The notes under the pieces were generated by a model. It searched no databases and was not told the DNA's origin. It saw nothing but the letters and a program-made list of their open reading frames with translations. Of a stretch of DNA of 64,000 nucleotides, positions 1 through 11,113 are shown piece after piece (the first letter of the stretch is position 1; each line of letters starts with the position of its first letter). Location: positions 3,472,001 to 3,536,000 of the forward strand of contig WOAB01000568.1 of NCBI GenBank assembly GCA_027886185.1. The letters run 5' to 3'. The translations under genes were made by a program, and so were the position numbers. This DNA is from Rheum nobile. Lineage: Eukaryota; Streptophyta; Magnoliopsida; Caryophyllales; Polygonaceae.

Positions 1-1886
1 GTGCATTGTCGCTTCACAACATTGGAGTCATCACCCTCGGAGATCCATTGTAGGCTATAGGGTTGGGGGTGTGGAGTTGTGTCGAACTTGAAGTGCTTGA
101 TCACCTTTTCGTTGATGATATTGCAACAACTTCCACCATCTATAATGACACTCAAAGAAGCACCCTGGACCGCACATTTAGTATGAAATAAATTTTCACG
201 TTGGTCAAGTAAGGTATCTTCTTTGGCGGTAAGAACACGGCGAGTGACCAGGCTAAGGGGCACGTGGCCTTGATCATCCATGGGGCTGCAAAGGTAACCA
301 TCCAACTTCTCCTCCTCCTCCTCGTCCTGCCCATACAAATCAAACACTGGTGCGCCGTCCAGAGTGTCCTCGTCAAAGGACTCGTATCCGGAGAGGTGTG
401 ATAAGAGGACTCGCTTGCTGTTGGGGCAGTCCCGTTGTATGTGGCCATGCCCTTGGCACTTAAAACAGATCTTGTCCCTTGCCCTATCATCGGAATGGGG
501 TGCACGACGATGTGGTGGCTCGTTGACGCGCGCCAGAGTGGTGCTCGACTGAGTGGCCGGCGCCGGCGTTGTAGTCGCGGGAGCGGAATGTGAAGAGGTG
601 CGCACATTAGAAGGAAATGAACCCGAATTAGGGTAAGGAACATACCTGGAGTTAGTGCGAGACCAAGATGCTCGTTTGGCCGCTTGAGCTTGCGACCATA
701 TCTCTTGTGCCGTATGTGCGCACTGTTGGAGGTCTCTTATGTTGAGCACCCGAAGTTGGTTTCTAATAGGCTCATGCAGGCCACGTAGGAACATACTCCG
801 AAAGTCCTCGTCAGTGTGATGGATACCTGCCTTGTGGGACAATTCTTCAAGTTCAGCATAGAAGTCAAGAGGAGAACGGTTACCTTGGGCCGCGAGTTGT
901 ATCTTGAGGCGCATTTCGGAAGTAAAGTCCTCGGGGACATACTTCTTTCGCATGATCCGCATAAGGTGGCTCCAAGAAGTGACTGGACGCTCGCGGTGAT
1001 ACGCACGGTCAGCGCTGAAACGATGCCACCAAGCCTTGGCGGCGCCGTCGAAGTGTAAGGCAGCGGTAGCAACCCATTCTTCTTCTGGGTATTGGTAATG
1101 ATTCAACACATACTCCATGGACTGCTGCCAATCAAGAAACTTAAGGAGATCAAATTCACCAAAAAAATTTGGGAGTTTTACCTTAATGTCGGGGCGACGT
1201 GGTCCATGGCGCCCGGGGCTCGGGCGACGTCGTTCCCGCGAGTGTCGGCGGTAGCCGCGATGCGTGGGGCGCAACTCCTCGAGGCATTCCATCTCATACG
1301 CATCCTCGTCATCAAATCCTTCCCGGGAGTGGTCCAAGGCACGGTCATCATCATCAGCACGCCCGGACTCGGAATCGTCATACCGCATGTGTTGTCGACC
1401 TCGTACCCGACGGTCCTTGGTGTTGACATACGGTAGGGGATCCTTGGAGGCGCGAACACTATGACGGGAGCGATCTGAAGTATAATCCTCAACTCTCGGA
1501 GCAAAGGTGGGATTGTACCGGACGCGGGAATCGCCACGCTTAGTAGGGTAGCCTTCAATTTGAGAGCGAAGGCGATCCTGTGGAGTAGACAAGACGCCCT
1601 TACCCTTGCGGTCCAGTGGTTGGCTTATGGAGGCCGGAGGGTTCAGCAAGGGGTCAACTGTGGGCAACGTCATGTTACTCATGGCCCGACGAAGGCGAGC
1701 AAGCTCAACATATTTCGCGACGAGTTGCCGGGCTTGTTCAGCATTCGAAGCGTGCAAGGTGTCATTCTCAGCATGAAGGGAGTCATTCGCTGCATGAAGG
1801 TGATCAAGTTGTTCATAGGCGGAGTCCATGTGTCCGGGGCTGCGGTTGCCCGTAGAAGGAGAGTGGCTTGTCATAGGAATCTCCAT
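1..1886 (-). CDS. Ty3/gypsy Gag-protease, open frame, runs off left edge
   Basis: Capsid and protease part of an LTR retrotransposon. I checked the frame codon by codon from the ATG at 1884-1886 down to base 3 and found no stop in about 628 codons. The N-terminal 60 residues hold LHAxN-type repeats (likely coiled coil), followed by an Arg/Asp-rich stretch. The Retrotrans_gag core follows (PNFFGEFDLLKFLDW, then AWWHRF near residue 285 and MRKKYVPEDF). A CCHC zinc knuckle CFKCQGHGHIQRDC begins at residue 474. The aspartic protease site has the form IDGGSCCN (Asp at about residue 583) rather than DSGA. Gag and this protease form resemble CRM/Galadriel-like plant chromoviruses; that subfamily call is inference. 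Reverse transcriptase and integrase would lie to the left, outside the window. No 5' LTR or primer-binding site is visible upstream: a LINE fragment begins only about 115 bases before the ATG. Confidence 0.85.
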   Translation of the reverse strand, partial: MEIPMTSHSPSTGNRSPGHMDSAYEQLDHLHAANDSLHAENDTLHASNAEQARQLVAKYVELARLRRAMSNMTLPTVDPLLNPPASISQPLDRKGKGVLSTPQDRLRSQIEGYPTKRGDSRVRYNPTFAPRVEDYTSDRSRHSVRASKDPLPYVNTKDRRVRGRQHMRYDDSESGRADDDDRALDHSREGFDDEDAYEMECLEELRPTHRGYRRHSRERRRPSPGRHGPRRPDIKVKLPNFFGEFDLLKFLDWQQSMEYVLNHYQYPEEEWVATAALHFDGAAKAWWHRFSADRAYHRERPVTSWSHLMRIMRKKYVPEDFTSEMRLKIQLAAQGNRSPLDFYAELEELSHKAGIHHTDEDFRSMFLRGLHEPIRNQLRVLNIRDLQQCAHTAQEIWSQAQAAKRASWSRTNSRYVPYPNSGSFPSNVRTSSHSAPATTTPAPATQSSTTLARVNEPPHRRAPHSDDRARDKICFKCQGHGHIQRDCPNSKRVLLSHLSGYESFDEDTLDGAPVFDLYGQDEEEEEKLDGYLCSPMDDQGHVPLSLVTRRVLTAKEDTLLDQRENLFHTKCAVQGASLSVIIDGGSCCNIINEKVIKHFKFDTTPHPQPYSLQWISEGDDSNVVKRQC

Positions 1887-1999
1887 AGTACCTATACGAA
1901 GCATAAAACACAAGGAGTAAGGCGCACCAAGCAAAAGAACAAGTCCAAGCCAAGTCCTTGTCTCAAAAGTGAACCAAGAAATTTTCCGCTGGGCGTACT

Positions 2000-2725
2000 A
2001 ATTTTGGTTGCTCGTGAGGAGGGCGTGGACTGCCAGCCATAATGCTTCAAAATATCCCCACAGAGTAAAATATTATGCTGAAGAGAACGCCCAGGAATGA
2101 ACGCAACTTGTTTATTATCAACGACAGAATGCAGGACTGCCTTCAGCCGAGAAGCAATGATACTGGAAATAGCTCTATAGATAGTAGAGCAACAAGATAT
2201 CGGACGAAAATCAGCAGCGCTTGTGGGATTAGGCTTCTTAGGAACAAGAGTGATGGCTGTATGATTTACCTGCTTCAGTAGGGAGCCAGTTCTGAAGAAA
2301 TCCATGACTGCATGAGTAACATCGTCACCAATAATATTCCAGGCCTTCTTAAAAAAAGAAGGGGTTATAACCATTCGGGCCGGGTGCTTTAGTATTTCCC
2401 ATACCGAAGAAAGCCTTGCGGATCTCCATACTACTGACAGGCTGAACAAGGAAGGAGATTTCAGCAGTGGAAAGGCTAGGGCCCCTTGTGAGGTGATCAG
2501 TACAGAAAGCAGATGGCGGAATAGTAGTACCAAGGAGTTGCTCAAAATACTCGACCAAATGGGTGGAGATGTCTTGCTACGAGGTCAAATTCTGCCCCTC
2601 AGAATCAACAAGAAGAGGAATGGAGTTTCCAAATCGCCTGCATCGAATCTGATTATAGTAGGAGGATGAGTGATCGCCAAATTTCATCCATTTCAATTTT
2701 GCCAGCTGTGCAGTCATATTGTGTT
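2000..2725 (-). pseudogene. LINE (L1-type) reverse transcriptase fragment
   Basis: Decayed piece of plant L1 ORF2. Reading the minus strand gives the linker before RT (KWMKFGDHSSSYY), the GNTKAPGPNGYNP motif (normally KAPGPDG; Asp is Asn here), then AWNIIGDDVTHAVMDFF, NHTAITLVPKKPNP, DFRPISCCSTIYRAISSII and AFIPGRSLQHNILL. These are RT motifs 0 to about 2a. A stop at about 2577-2579 and a frameshift in the A-tract near 2350 break it. The catalytic motifs are missing because the fragment stops at about 2000, where the gypsy leader begins. It is a dead remnant. The left boundary is approximate (within about 30 bases). Confidence 0.8.
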
Positions 2726-3322
2726 ATTCGATCACATATATTATTCTGGCTAGCATCGTTATGCTGCTTGAGTTTGATTTCTATTTCTTGTTTTTCATTT
2801 TTTTACTTAGTTGTGTAGGTCATCAGTTTGGGATTACTTATCTTATAGTGTTTATGTGAATAATCTCCTCTCAGATTTTGGTTAGGCCCACCATTGTTGG
2901 CTTAATAATCTACTGTTTATGTCGTCTAAAATGGAACCCTCTTTCTTGAATTTATTTCCTACCTCTTCATGCTGTCATTCTGTAATTGGTCGGTCTTGTA
3001 ATTTCTGAACTGTAAGACTCATGAAGATAATTTGGAGCTCACATTTTCATAGGATTCAGAACATGTGTTTGGATGTAGGAAGTTAAATAGTTCTTGTCCT
3101 TGTGTTTTGTCCTATTTTCTTTGCTAATTTCACCACTAACACTCATATAAAGTTGCAAGAAGCTTCTTCATTAATAAAATTGTTATTCTCTAAATATTCC
3201 AAGTCGTCTTCAGACTTTTACACATGCGGTAAATTAATTTAGAGAACCACTCAATGTTTTATTTCACTTTGAATGTTTAGTTTTATAGTATGTAACTTCG
3301 TTTCGTAAGCTTTTCCAATGTA
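2726..3322. other. AT-rich spacer, no gene recognised
   Basis: No long open frame, splice pattern or repeat structure that I can support. It may be old transposon DNA or 5' flank of the LINE remnant. Confidence 0.4.
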
Positions 3323-4038
3323 CAGTCCGGGCCGGTCCAAACATTTGGTGGACCCTAGGGCGAAATAAAAATGAATGTCCTCATAAATATAAAAGTAACA
3401 TTTAAATAAAAGTTTTAATTTAAAAACTAAAAAAATATATATAAAATAATAAAAAAGTATTATATATATGATAATTATATAAAGTAAATTTTTGATAGAA
3501 TTAAACCACTTTTTATGTCCAACTTACAAGTTTGATCTTTTTCGAAGAATGAGATTTTATGATAAATAATTAATATAAGAAAGAAATATTAATTAACAAC
3601 ATTCAAATAAAACTTTTATTTATGTTCAAAATAAAAAATAAACCTCACAAAGAATATAAAGAATAAATTTAAATAAAAACCAAATTCAAATAGAAAAGGA
3701 ATTGACTCACATATCAAATGAAATAAAATTGAGAAACGAAAAAAATGTGCCACATATTAAAGAACAAATGTTATATAAAATAACTAGCACAATTAAAAAG
3801 ATAAAAATCAACCAAAAGAGAAATTGGCCTACATAAATGTAAAAGTGGAGTTATTGAGATTTAAACCTAAGACATTTTAAAAGACAATTATACTTATCCA
3901 CTAGACCAACTTCACTTTCTATATTTTTTTTCTAAATTAATAATTATATTACTACTACTTGATGTTAGATTTGGATCCCTTTCAACCTTGGGCCCTAGGG
4001 CGGCAGCCTACCGAAACTACCTTAGGGCCGGCCCTCTG
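3323..4038. mobile_element. Non-autonomous hAT-like element
   Basis: The two ends are imperfect inverted repeats. The left reads CAGTCCGGGCCGGTCC; the right, reverse-complemented, reads CAGAGGGCCGGCCCT. Both carry an inner CCCTAGGGC motif about 30-35 bases in. The interior is AT-rich with no coding potential. Flanks (TCCAATGTA left, TCCAGTACA right) look like a decayed 8-9 bp target duplication, which suggests hAT. Family assignment is inference; the paired ends are seen directly. Confidence 0.6.
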
Positions 4039-6226
4039 TCCAGTACATGAAATTCGTTATTTGCGCACCAATAGGTATTTTCCATGAAATTCGGTACTTA
4101 TATTTGAATTCAAGCATTGCCCTTGACCATATAAAGGTGATGACTGTCTAACTTGTTTTTATATGAGGGAGTCCAATTCAAAACATATGTTGACTGGCTT
4201 AGTGTAGTGTTTAAGAATTAATTTAATTTCTTACATGTAGGAAAATTTTAATTTCACTTATATGTGATCTGGTATTTTATGTGACATTAAATCAAATTTC
4301 ACGTATTCTTAAACTTTCGGTTAAATGGTTTGTATGATTCTAATATCATATTAATCTTGTAATTTATATAAGTGTGCATGCGCTATTAATTAAGCAATAT
4401 CATAATCGTTTTTTATTTCACTACTTAGGATATAAAATTGTTATGAATTTTATGTTCAAACTTTTTCCTTTTTTGTATTAACTATAAATCGAATATGGAA
4501 CTCATTTACTGTGTTGTTGAAATTTAACAATTTTCTGAGTCACAATCGCTTCTATGATCTGCGCATTCCTCGTCTTCAGTTGACGCAATCTTTTAATACA
4601 AGGTATCATGTGGTCGCCTCTGTCACTTAACTATATATTTGTTTATAATTTCATGGTTGTATTTTCTTCTCTTATCAATTAACAACAAGCACGTGTTATT
4701 AAATTATGCATGCTTAGAAAAAATGCATGATCAACGTTTCTCAATATTAACCTACGCATGTTTTAACAGTCTAACAATATTTACGTGGTCTGAACTCGTC
4801 ATTGTTATATAGTCTTGTTATCAACTCATCTCATCTCTTTCGATTACGAAGATACAATAGTTGCTCTTAAACTTGACACTTACGCTATTTATAAATGTTA
4901 TAACAATTAATGATATGAGATGGAACATTTTCATATAATGACTTAGGCCGACAATTGTGATATATATAACGGCGATTTAGGTAAGGTTTTGGTGAATTGG
5001 GTTCGAAGACTATATAACAATGACAAGAATCAAGAAGACAAATTGGATTGGATTTATATTCAAATTGATGCAATTAGACACATCAAACGTCAAGCTATGT
5101 ATAATAATGATGTTGTATACCAACAAGTAGTGACCAACCAAAGATTGACACAGTGACACCCATAACACGTACAGAAGTTTGCAAGGGCTTGGTTTCTCTT
5201 GAATGTTACTAAATTAAGTATATGTTAATGCTATCAAAATTTTGGAACTTTAATTAAAATTTGCATGCTAGGACAAAATAGTGGATTTTCTTGGTGGCAG
5301 CTAGCAACCAGACATTAGAAATTACTAATAATCTGTCAACAATTATGTTTATTCACATGCATGTTTCCATCCTTTATTTCATGTACACATAAACCAGAAA
5401 TTTACAACTATTTCAAATTAAGGATTTGAGGAAAGTATGCATTAAAAAGAAATTAGTTGCTATATATGACAATATAAATTTGAAAAGATCAAGAGGAAGA
5501 AGAGCAAACCTGTGTAGTTATTACTTGTTTTGTAAGTGCTGAAGGAAATGAAAACTTGAAGTGTTAGCACTGAGACAGATATATTGCAAGTGATGCTGTT
5601 GGGAAATTTATACTACACATAAACTAGAACAGAGGAGAATCTACAAAGAGGATATTCCTTTATTTGTTGCATCCCACCCAGAGGGGCAAACAATTCTGGG
5701 TTTTGCTATTCCTTTGGTTTCTTAGAACCTTCAATTCCTTAATTTATTGCAATTTTGAACAGTGTTCCTTATTCTCATCTGAGATTTTTTAGGGTTTATG
5801 GAGGTGTAAAATTCAATACTGTAGTAGAGAAAGGAAAATTCCAAACCTTAGATTGATGTTCTCCATACTGTCACCTATGTAATTAGTTACATCAGTAATA
5901 TGATGGCTTCAATTACATCCACTTAAAATACAGCTGCTATATTGGACAAATAAGAGTTGAGCTCACAACTTGAAGGCTAATATTATGTTAAAGTTTTTGC
6001 CTTAATTTCTTTCCTTTCTCTAATCAGACTTTGGTTATTTGTAAAATAGAACTTCTATATTTGGATCATAAGGTCATAGGATCAGTAATTAATCACTCAT
6101 ACTTCTATACTACTTTCCAATTACACTTGCCTTAAACAAAAATTATAATTAAACTGAATTGACACCATAAAATGGAATATAGAAATTGATTACAGTTTAG
6201 AAGACATAATTGTAGAACTATTTTAG
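4039..6226. other. Intergenic, no gene recognised
   Basis: About 2.2 kb of AT-rich sequence. Only short chance frames occur, such as 4885-5073 on the minus strand, with no family similarity. I see no RNA gene, LTR or terminal inverted repeats. Confidence 0.4.
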
Positions 6227-6242
6227 AAGTGCAATAATGAAT
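6227..6242. repeat. Left target-site duplication of the LINE
   Basis: AAGTGCAATAATGAAT, identical to 9329-9344. Confidence 0.9.
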
Positions 6243-9200
6243 GCTAGCTATTTTCACAAAATAGCAAGTGAAAGGCGAAATAAAAAAATTATAAAAGAAA
6301 TTAAAACCCAAGAAGGAACAAGTATTACTGGAGAAGAAAACATTAGAAATGAAATCAGAAATGATTTCATTAAAAGGTTCAGAAGTGAGGATATGAACCA
6401 AAGACTACTCCAGGAAAATCTAGAATTAATTGATTCTAAAATCTCTACAGATGACAATTTAGAATTAATAAGGAACGTATCCAATGAAGAAATTAAGAAG
6501 GATGTCTTTAACATTGGCTCAGATAAATCACCGGGTCCTGATGGTATGACAGTAGAATTCTACCAAAAATATTGGGACATTATAGGTCCTTCTGTTATTC
6601 AAGCAGTTAAAAGCTTTTTTCTTTCTGAAAAATTGCTCAAACAAATAAATCACACTTTTATCTCTTTGATTCCAAAATATGACAATCCGAACTCTACTAA
6701 TCACTATAGACCCATAAGTCTATGCTCTACAATTTATAAGATTATCTCGAAGATCATAACAACAAGACTTAACAGAACCATGGAAAAATTAATCCACCCC
6801 TTACAAGATGCCTTTGTTGCTAACAGAGCCATTCAAGATAATATCTTGATTGCCCATGAAATCTTTCACTCATTTAAATTGAAAAAGGGCACTGAAGGAT
6901 TCATTGCCCTAAAATTAGATATGAAAAAAGCTTATGATAGAATTGAATGGAACTTCATCATTAAAATCATGGAAAAGTTTGGATTCCATGAAAAAATTAT
7001 TAACTGGATAAAAGAATGCATTACAACGGTATCTTTCTCGGTACTTGTAAACAACGTACCCACATAAATATTTAAACCATTAAGAGGACTTCGACAAGGT
7101 GACCCCCTTTCCTCTTTCTTGTTTATTTTAGGATCTGAAATCCTTGCTAGAAAACTCCAAAAAGCTTCAGAAAGACCTTGAAATCCTCTAGGATTTCAAA
7201 TCACTCAACAAGGATCAAGAATTCCGTTCCTGGCTTTTGCGAATGACATTGTGATCTTCTCAAAAGCTAAACAAGAAAACTACAAGGAAATCAAAGATAT
7301 TATTGATGAATATTGCAAAATCTCAGGACAAAAAGTAAATTTTCATAAATCGGCTTTTCAAGTCACAAAAATGGTTACCAACCAAAAGAAATTAGCAATA
7401 CAAGGTATTCTCACAATCACAAATATGATATCTCTCGAAAAATACTTTGGTTGCCCTATCATTAATGGTAGAGTCAACTCGAATACCTTTGATGATCTCT
7501 TAATTAGCACCCAACAACAACTGTCTAAATGGAAAGCAAACTCTCTTTCCCAAGCAGGAAGAACAACACTAATAAAAACCAATCTGGCATTAAGACCAAA
7601 CTATCTTATGCAAAGTTTTATGCTACCTACACACACACAATGAACTTGACAAGTTAAATAGATCATTTTTTTGGAACAAAGACAGCTCCTATAAACCTCT
7701 TATAAGCTGGAAATAAATATGTAAACCGACAGAACAAGGAGGTCTTGGATTGAGAAAATCAAAGGACATGAATAAAGCCCTATAATTCAAATTACTATGG
7801 AAAATCTTAGTAGAACCGAATAACTATTGGGTCAGAGATGTTACTAAAAAATACTTGAAAATAATCCATATATTTCAGTACGAGAAAAAAGGAAATTGCT
7901 CTTGGCAATGGTCCAAAATGATTGAACTCATGGATGAATTCAAGTCTGGACTAATTTGGCAAGTTGGTAATGGCAGAACAATCAAATTCTGGTTGGATAA
8001 TTGGGTCTTGAACACCCCTTTATGTGATATCATAAACACACAATCAATCTTGAATAAGGATGCCCTGGTAGCTGAATTTATGTTATCAAATAAAACATGA
8101 AATAAGGACCTAATAGAACAATGTTTACCACATGATTTAGCCAAAAAAATAAACTCTATCCCGATACCTGTAAATGATATTCATGATAGAATGTATTGGG
8201 AAACTAGCAAAAATGGTTGGTTTTCTACGAACTCTGCTATGGAATTAATTAACAGAAACAAGAGATATACTGCCTATGATTCTTCACGGATCTGGAAGAT
8301 GGACACATATCCCAAAGTTAAAAACTTTGTTTGGAAAATAATGAAAAACGGACTACCAACAAAAGCTAGATTAGCATAAAAAGGTATAGCAATCCCCTAG
8401 GGTTGCATCCGCTGTAATGCTCAATTGGAGGATTTGAATCATCTCATATTCCAATGTAACCACACCATAAAAAATAGAGAAAATCAATTATCATACCTAT
8501 GGTATCATTACATCCCTAAACATAGGAAACAAAAAAATCAATGAAATCATTGAGGAAATTCGACAAAAAAATGATAGATCACAATTTATAGAATTAATGG
8601 TCTCTTGGTGGGGAATTTGGTTTTATAGAAACCAACAAAGTTTTGGAAGAACAAACGATGATGTCGACTCCATAAAGGATGTATCAATTTATATTAAAAA
8701 ACAAATTGAGAACTGGAATAAGACGAAGAGTTAGAACCCTGACTGCTTAGCAGATGACAAACTAAAAACACATAGAATGAACAATGTCAGACGACCAATA
8801 AAGAAATGGAAAAAACCACCGGATAACATTATTAAAATCAATGCAGATGGATCCACCAAAACTAATGGTGAATCTAGCTTTGGCTACATTTTCAGGAACA
8901 ACACGGGTAAACCAGTCTTCCTCTTTGGGGATAAATATGGTATCTCAACCCCTTTAAAAACAGAAACACTTGCAGTAGGAAATGCCCTGATAAAGGCCTA
9001 TGAATTAGGCATTACCGACATTCAACTTGAATGCGATAACCTTACCATTGTGAATGTTCTTAATCAAATCTGGCACTATCCATGGGATATTGAAATGTTA
9101 ATTTCTGATATCTTGTGTGTTTTATAACTGTTTTCCTAAGTGCAGATTTTTCATGTCTTCCGAGAAACAAACGTGGTGGCCGACTTCATCGCAAAGAAGG

Positions 9201-9319
9201 TCCAGCAAAGTTCCTTGGAAGATATTCGAGCTAGTCTAGAATTTGTAATTCTCATCCGAAAGGATGCTATAGACAGAGAAACCGTCTCTTCTGTGGTTTC
9301 CAGTCTAATTTTTACCTAA
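6243..9319 (+). pseudogene. LINE ORF2 remnant: reverse transcriptase, zf-RVT, RNase H
   Basis: Domains in order: the pre-RT linker and RT motif SDKSPGPDGMTVEF (about 6520); HYRPISLCSTIYKIISK; AFVANRAIQDNILI; catalytic motif A LDMKKAYDRIEW (about 6920-6953); RGLRQGDPLSSFLF (about 7085); and motif C, which reads FANDIVIF at 7236-7259 instead of F/YADD. Then come the YFGCPIINGR and SQAGRTTLIK thumb region, a zf-RVT domain (YPKVKNFVWKIMKNGLPTKARLA and the CIRCNAQLEDLNHLIFQC finger, 8311-8460), and an RVT_3-type RNase H (INADGSTKTNGESSFGYIF, ETLAVGNAL, ECDNLTIVNVL, then FHVFRETNVVADFIAK) ending at a TAA at 9317-9319. Stops at 7064, about 7180, 7715, 8098 and 8377 and frameshifts near 7640 and 9127 inactivate it. 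Confidence 0.9.
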
Positions 9320-9330
9320 TCAAAAAAAAA
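6243..9330 (+). mobile_element. 5'-truncated L1-type LINE with poly(A) tail
   Basis: The insertion is bounded by a perfect 16-bp direct repeat AAGTGCAATAATGAAT (6227-6242 and 9329-9344) and ends in a run of A (9322-9330), the signature of target-primed reverse transcription. It lacks ORF1 and the endonuclease and starts just before the RT domain. The AA of the right copy may belong to the tail, so the true duplication is 14-16 bp. Confidence 0.93.
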
Positions 9331-9344
9331 GTGCAATAATGAAT
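9329..9344. repeat. Right target-site duplication of the LINE
   Basis: AAGTGCAATAATGAAT directly after the poly(A) tail, identical to 6227-6242. Confidence 0.9.
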
Positions 9345-9574
9345 TAATGGTTGATTACTATCATATTTGGTCCTAATGAAGCTTGTACTATATACTTGGA
9401 TCATGCAGGATCAACAATTACATGTATTGTTTTGTCTAAAAAAAGTCCATGCATTGTCACTACTTTATCTAAAAGTGAGAATAATGATTTTACTGCATGA
9501 ACTGAAATACCATTGTCTGGTTTCTCTACTTGATGTATTCATTTCTTTTTTTTGTTATAAACTTATTGTATTCA
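9345..9574. other. Short AT-rich spacer before the CACTA element
   Basis: No feature seen. The last three bases (9572-9574, TCA) are the left target duplication of the CACTA element. Confidence 0.5.
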
Positions 9575-9593
9575 TACTAGTACAAACGACTTA

Positions 9594-9725
9594 TCTAATA
9601 CCGGAAGGAAGGATATCGGTTGTGTAAAACCGGTATGGAACTTGGAAACGGATACCGGTTATTGGACAAAATCGGTATCTGCGGAAAAAATATATTTTAT
9701 ACCGGTTATTAATATAACCGATATG
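9594..9725. repeat. CACTA left subterminal repeats (ACCGGTTAT motif)
   Basis: Several direct and inverted copies of ATACCGGTTAT/TAACCGATAT-type motifs. In CACTA elements such subterminal arrays bind transposase; that role here is inferred. Confidence 0.8.
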
Positions 9726-9887
9726 CGTGTGCGGTGTAATAAATAGGCAAACGTATTTTTTTTAAGCTAAGGCAATCAGGGGCGGACACTTCGAACCCTA
9801 AAAAACTTTTACACCAGTCAACCGCTTCATTCACGAAGGCGCGCGGAAGGTCAGGCGGCGATCTCCGTTCTCCACGCGAGTTCGCCA

Positions 9888-10232
9888 TGAGTCATCTCCC
9901 GCCCATCATCTATGCTAACAACAAGGAGAATCACCCGGATTTCGCTTCCTCGGCCACCGACGCCAACATGGAGGTCGAGGTTTCACCCAGCGACTGGAGC
10001 GGATGAGGAGCGACAAGCACACCGCTGAGAGGATGCTCAGGCTAAGAGATCGCGTTTTCGAGATTCGATTGCAGGAGTTGATGCTCATAGGCGAGTTTCA
10101 GAAACAGCTGGAGGTCGACCACAACCACGAAGGCACGAACCACTACCGTCTACCAAGTACCAAGGCGAGCGAGCAGTCGATCGAGACGAGGCAAGACGAC
10201 AATCTCCATTGTTTTCTTCATCCGGACTATCA
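9888..10232 (+). pseudogene. Unidentified captured 5' exon segment in the CACTA element
   Basis: GC-rich stretch unlike the AT-rich surroundings. An ATG at 9888 opens a 38-codon frame (MSHLPPIIYANNKENHP...) ending at TGA 10002-10004. An overlapping frame from 10003 encodes a charged helical segment (MRSDKHTAERMLRLRDR, EIRLQELMLIGEFQKQLE). A consensus-like 5' splice site, CAAG|GTAATT, follows at about 10232. The two frames join if one base is gained or lost, so this looks like a frameshifted first exon. I do not recognise the protein. Confidence 0.45.
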
Positions 10233-11113
10233 AGGTAATTTTTTCAACTTCCAGATCCTGCTAGTGTTTATGCGTTTTCGTGTTCTAGTCTTCTAGATTG
10301 AGATTTTTTAGATTCAATTATTTTTGGGGATAAAATTTCGTGTATCTGCTGGCTGGCGGCTGCTGTCTTGCTCGCTGCTGGAGCAGTGGAGTTTGCTGCC
10401 TTGATGGAATAGTGGAGTTGCTGGTGTTTCTTCCTCAGCCGAGTCGAGCATCATTCTATTCAACAGAAGTTCAGTTTGTTGGTGGTGGAGAGTGGTAAAC
10501 TTGAATAGTTTTGTGATTCTGACTTCATTTGTTGCCTTAGTGCGTGTGCCTTGTTGGTGTTGTTAAATTGGTTCATGTGTCATAAATCATAATGAAGCAA
10601 AATCATTTAGCTTGTTATTTGTTAATTTTTGTTCATGATTTCGAGTTTGATTTTTAAGTTTGTAATCCATGTATTGAATTCATTTAGTTTAATATTGAAG
10701 TTGTAAGAAACTAAATTTTGATTTATTGTTTAGAGAATAGTACCACAACATAAAAAGCATGGCTGGGCACCTCTTTATTCTCAAGCTTGTCATACTGAAT
10801 TTTGTGATTAAATTAGTGTCCTTTTTGGTACGCTAACTAGCTCATGTGTCCTCTTTTGAAAAAAGTTATTATCTGTTGCTTTTGTTTGAGGCATTTCTGT
10901 ACAATTATTATATAGTAGCTGCTGCTGTAATTATCTGCTCTGCTTGTTAATTTCTTCAGAGGCTCAGAAAGCAAAAGTGAGTTCTTGTTTATAATATGAC
11001 TTTGGTCTCGTGGAGGGCTGTAATGTTTGATTCCTAAGTTTTGGTAAAGATTATGGTTTCTGTGTTTATGTAAAGTCATGTCATTCCTTGATTATACTCT
11101 TCTAATTTTGCAG

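Noticed and set aside
1092..2042. Plus-strand frames 1092-1436 and 1560-2042
   Set aside because: Antisense shadows of the open gag-protease frame on the minus strand; no domain similarity.
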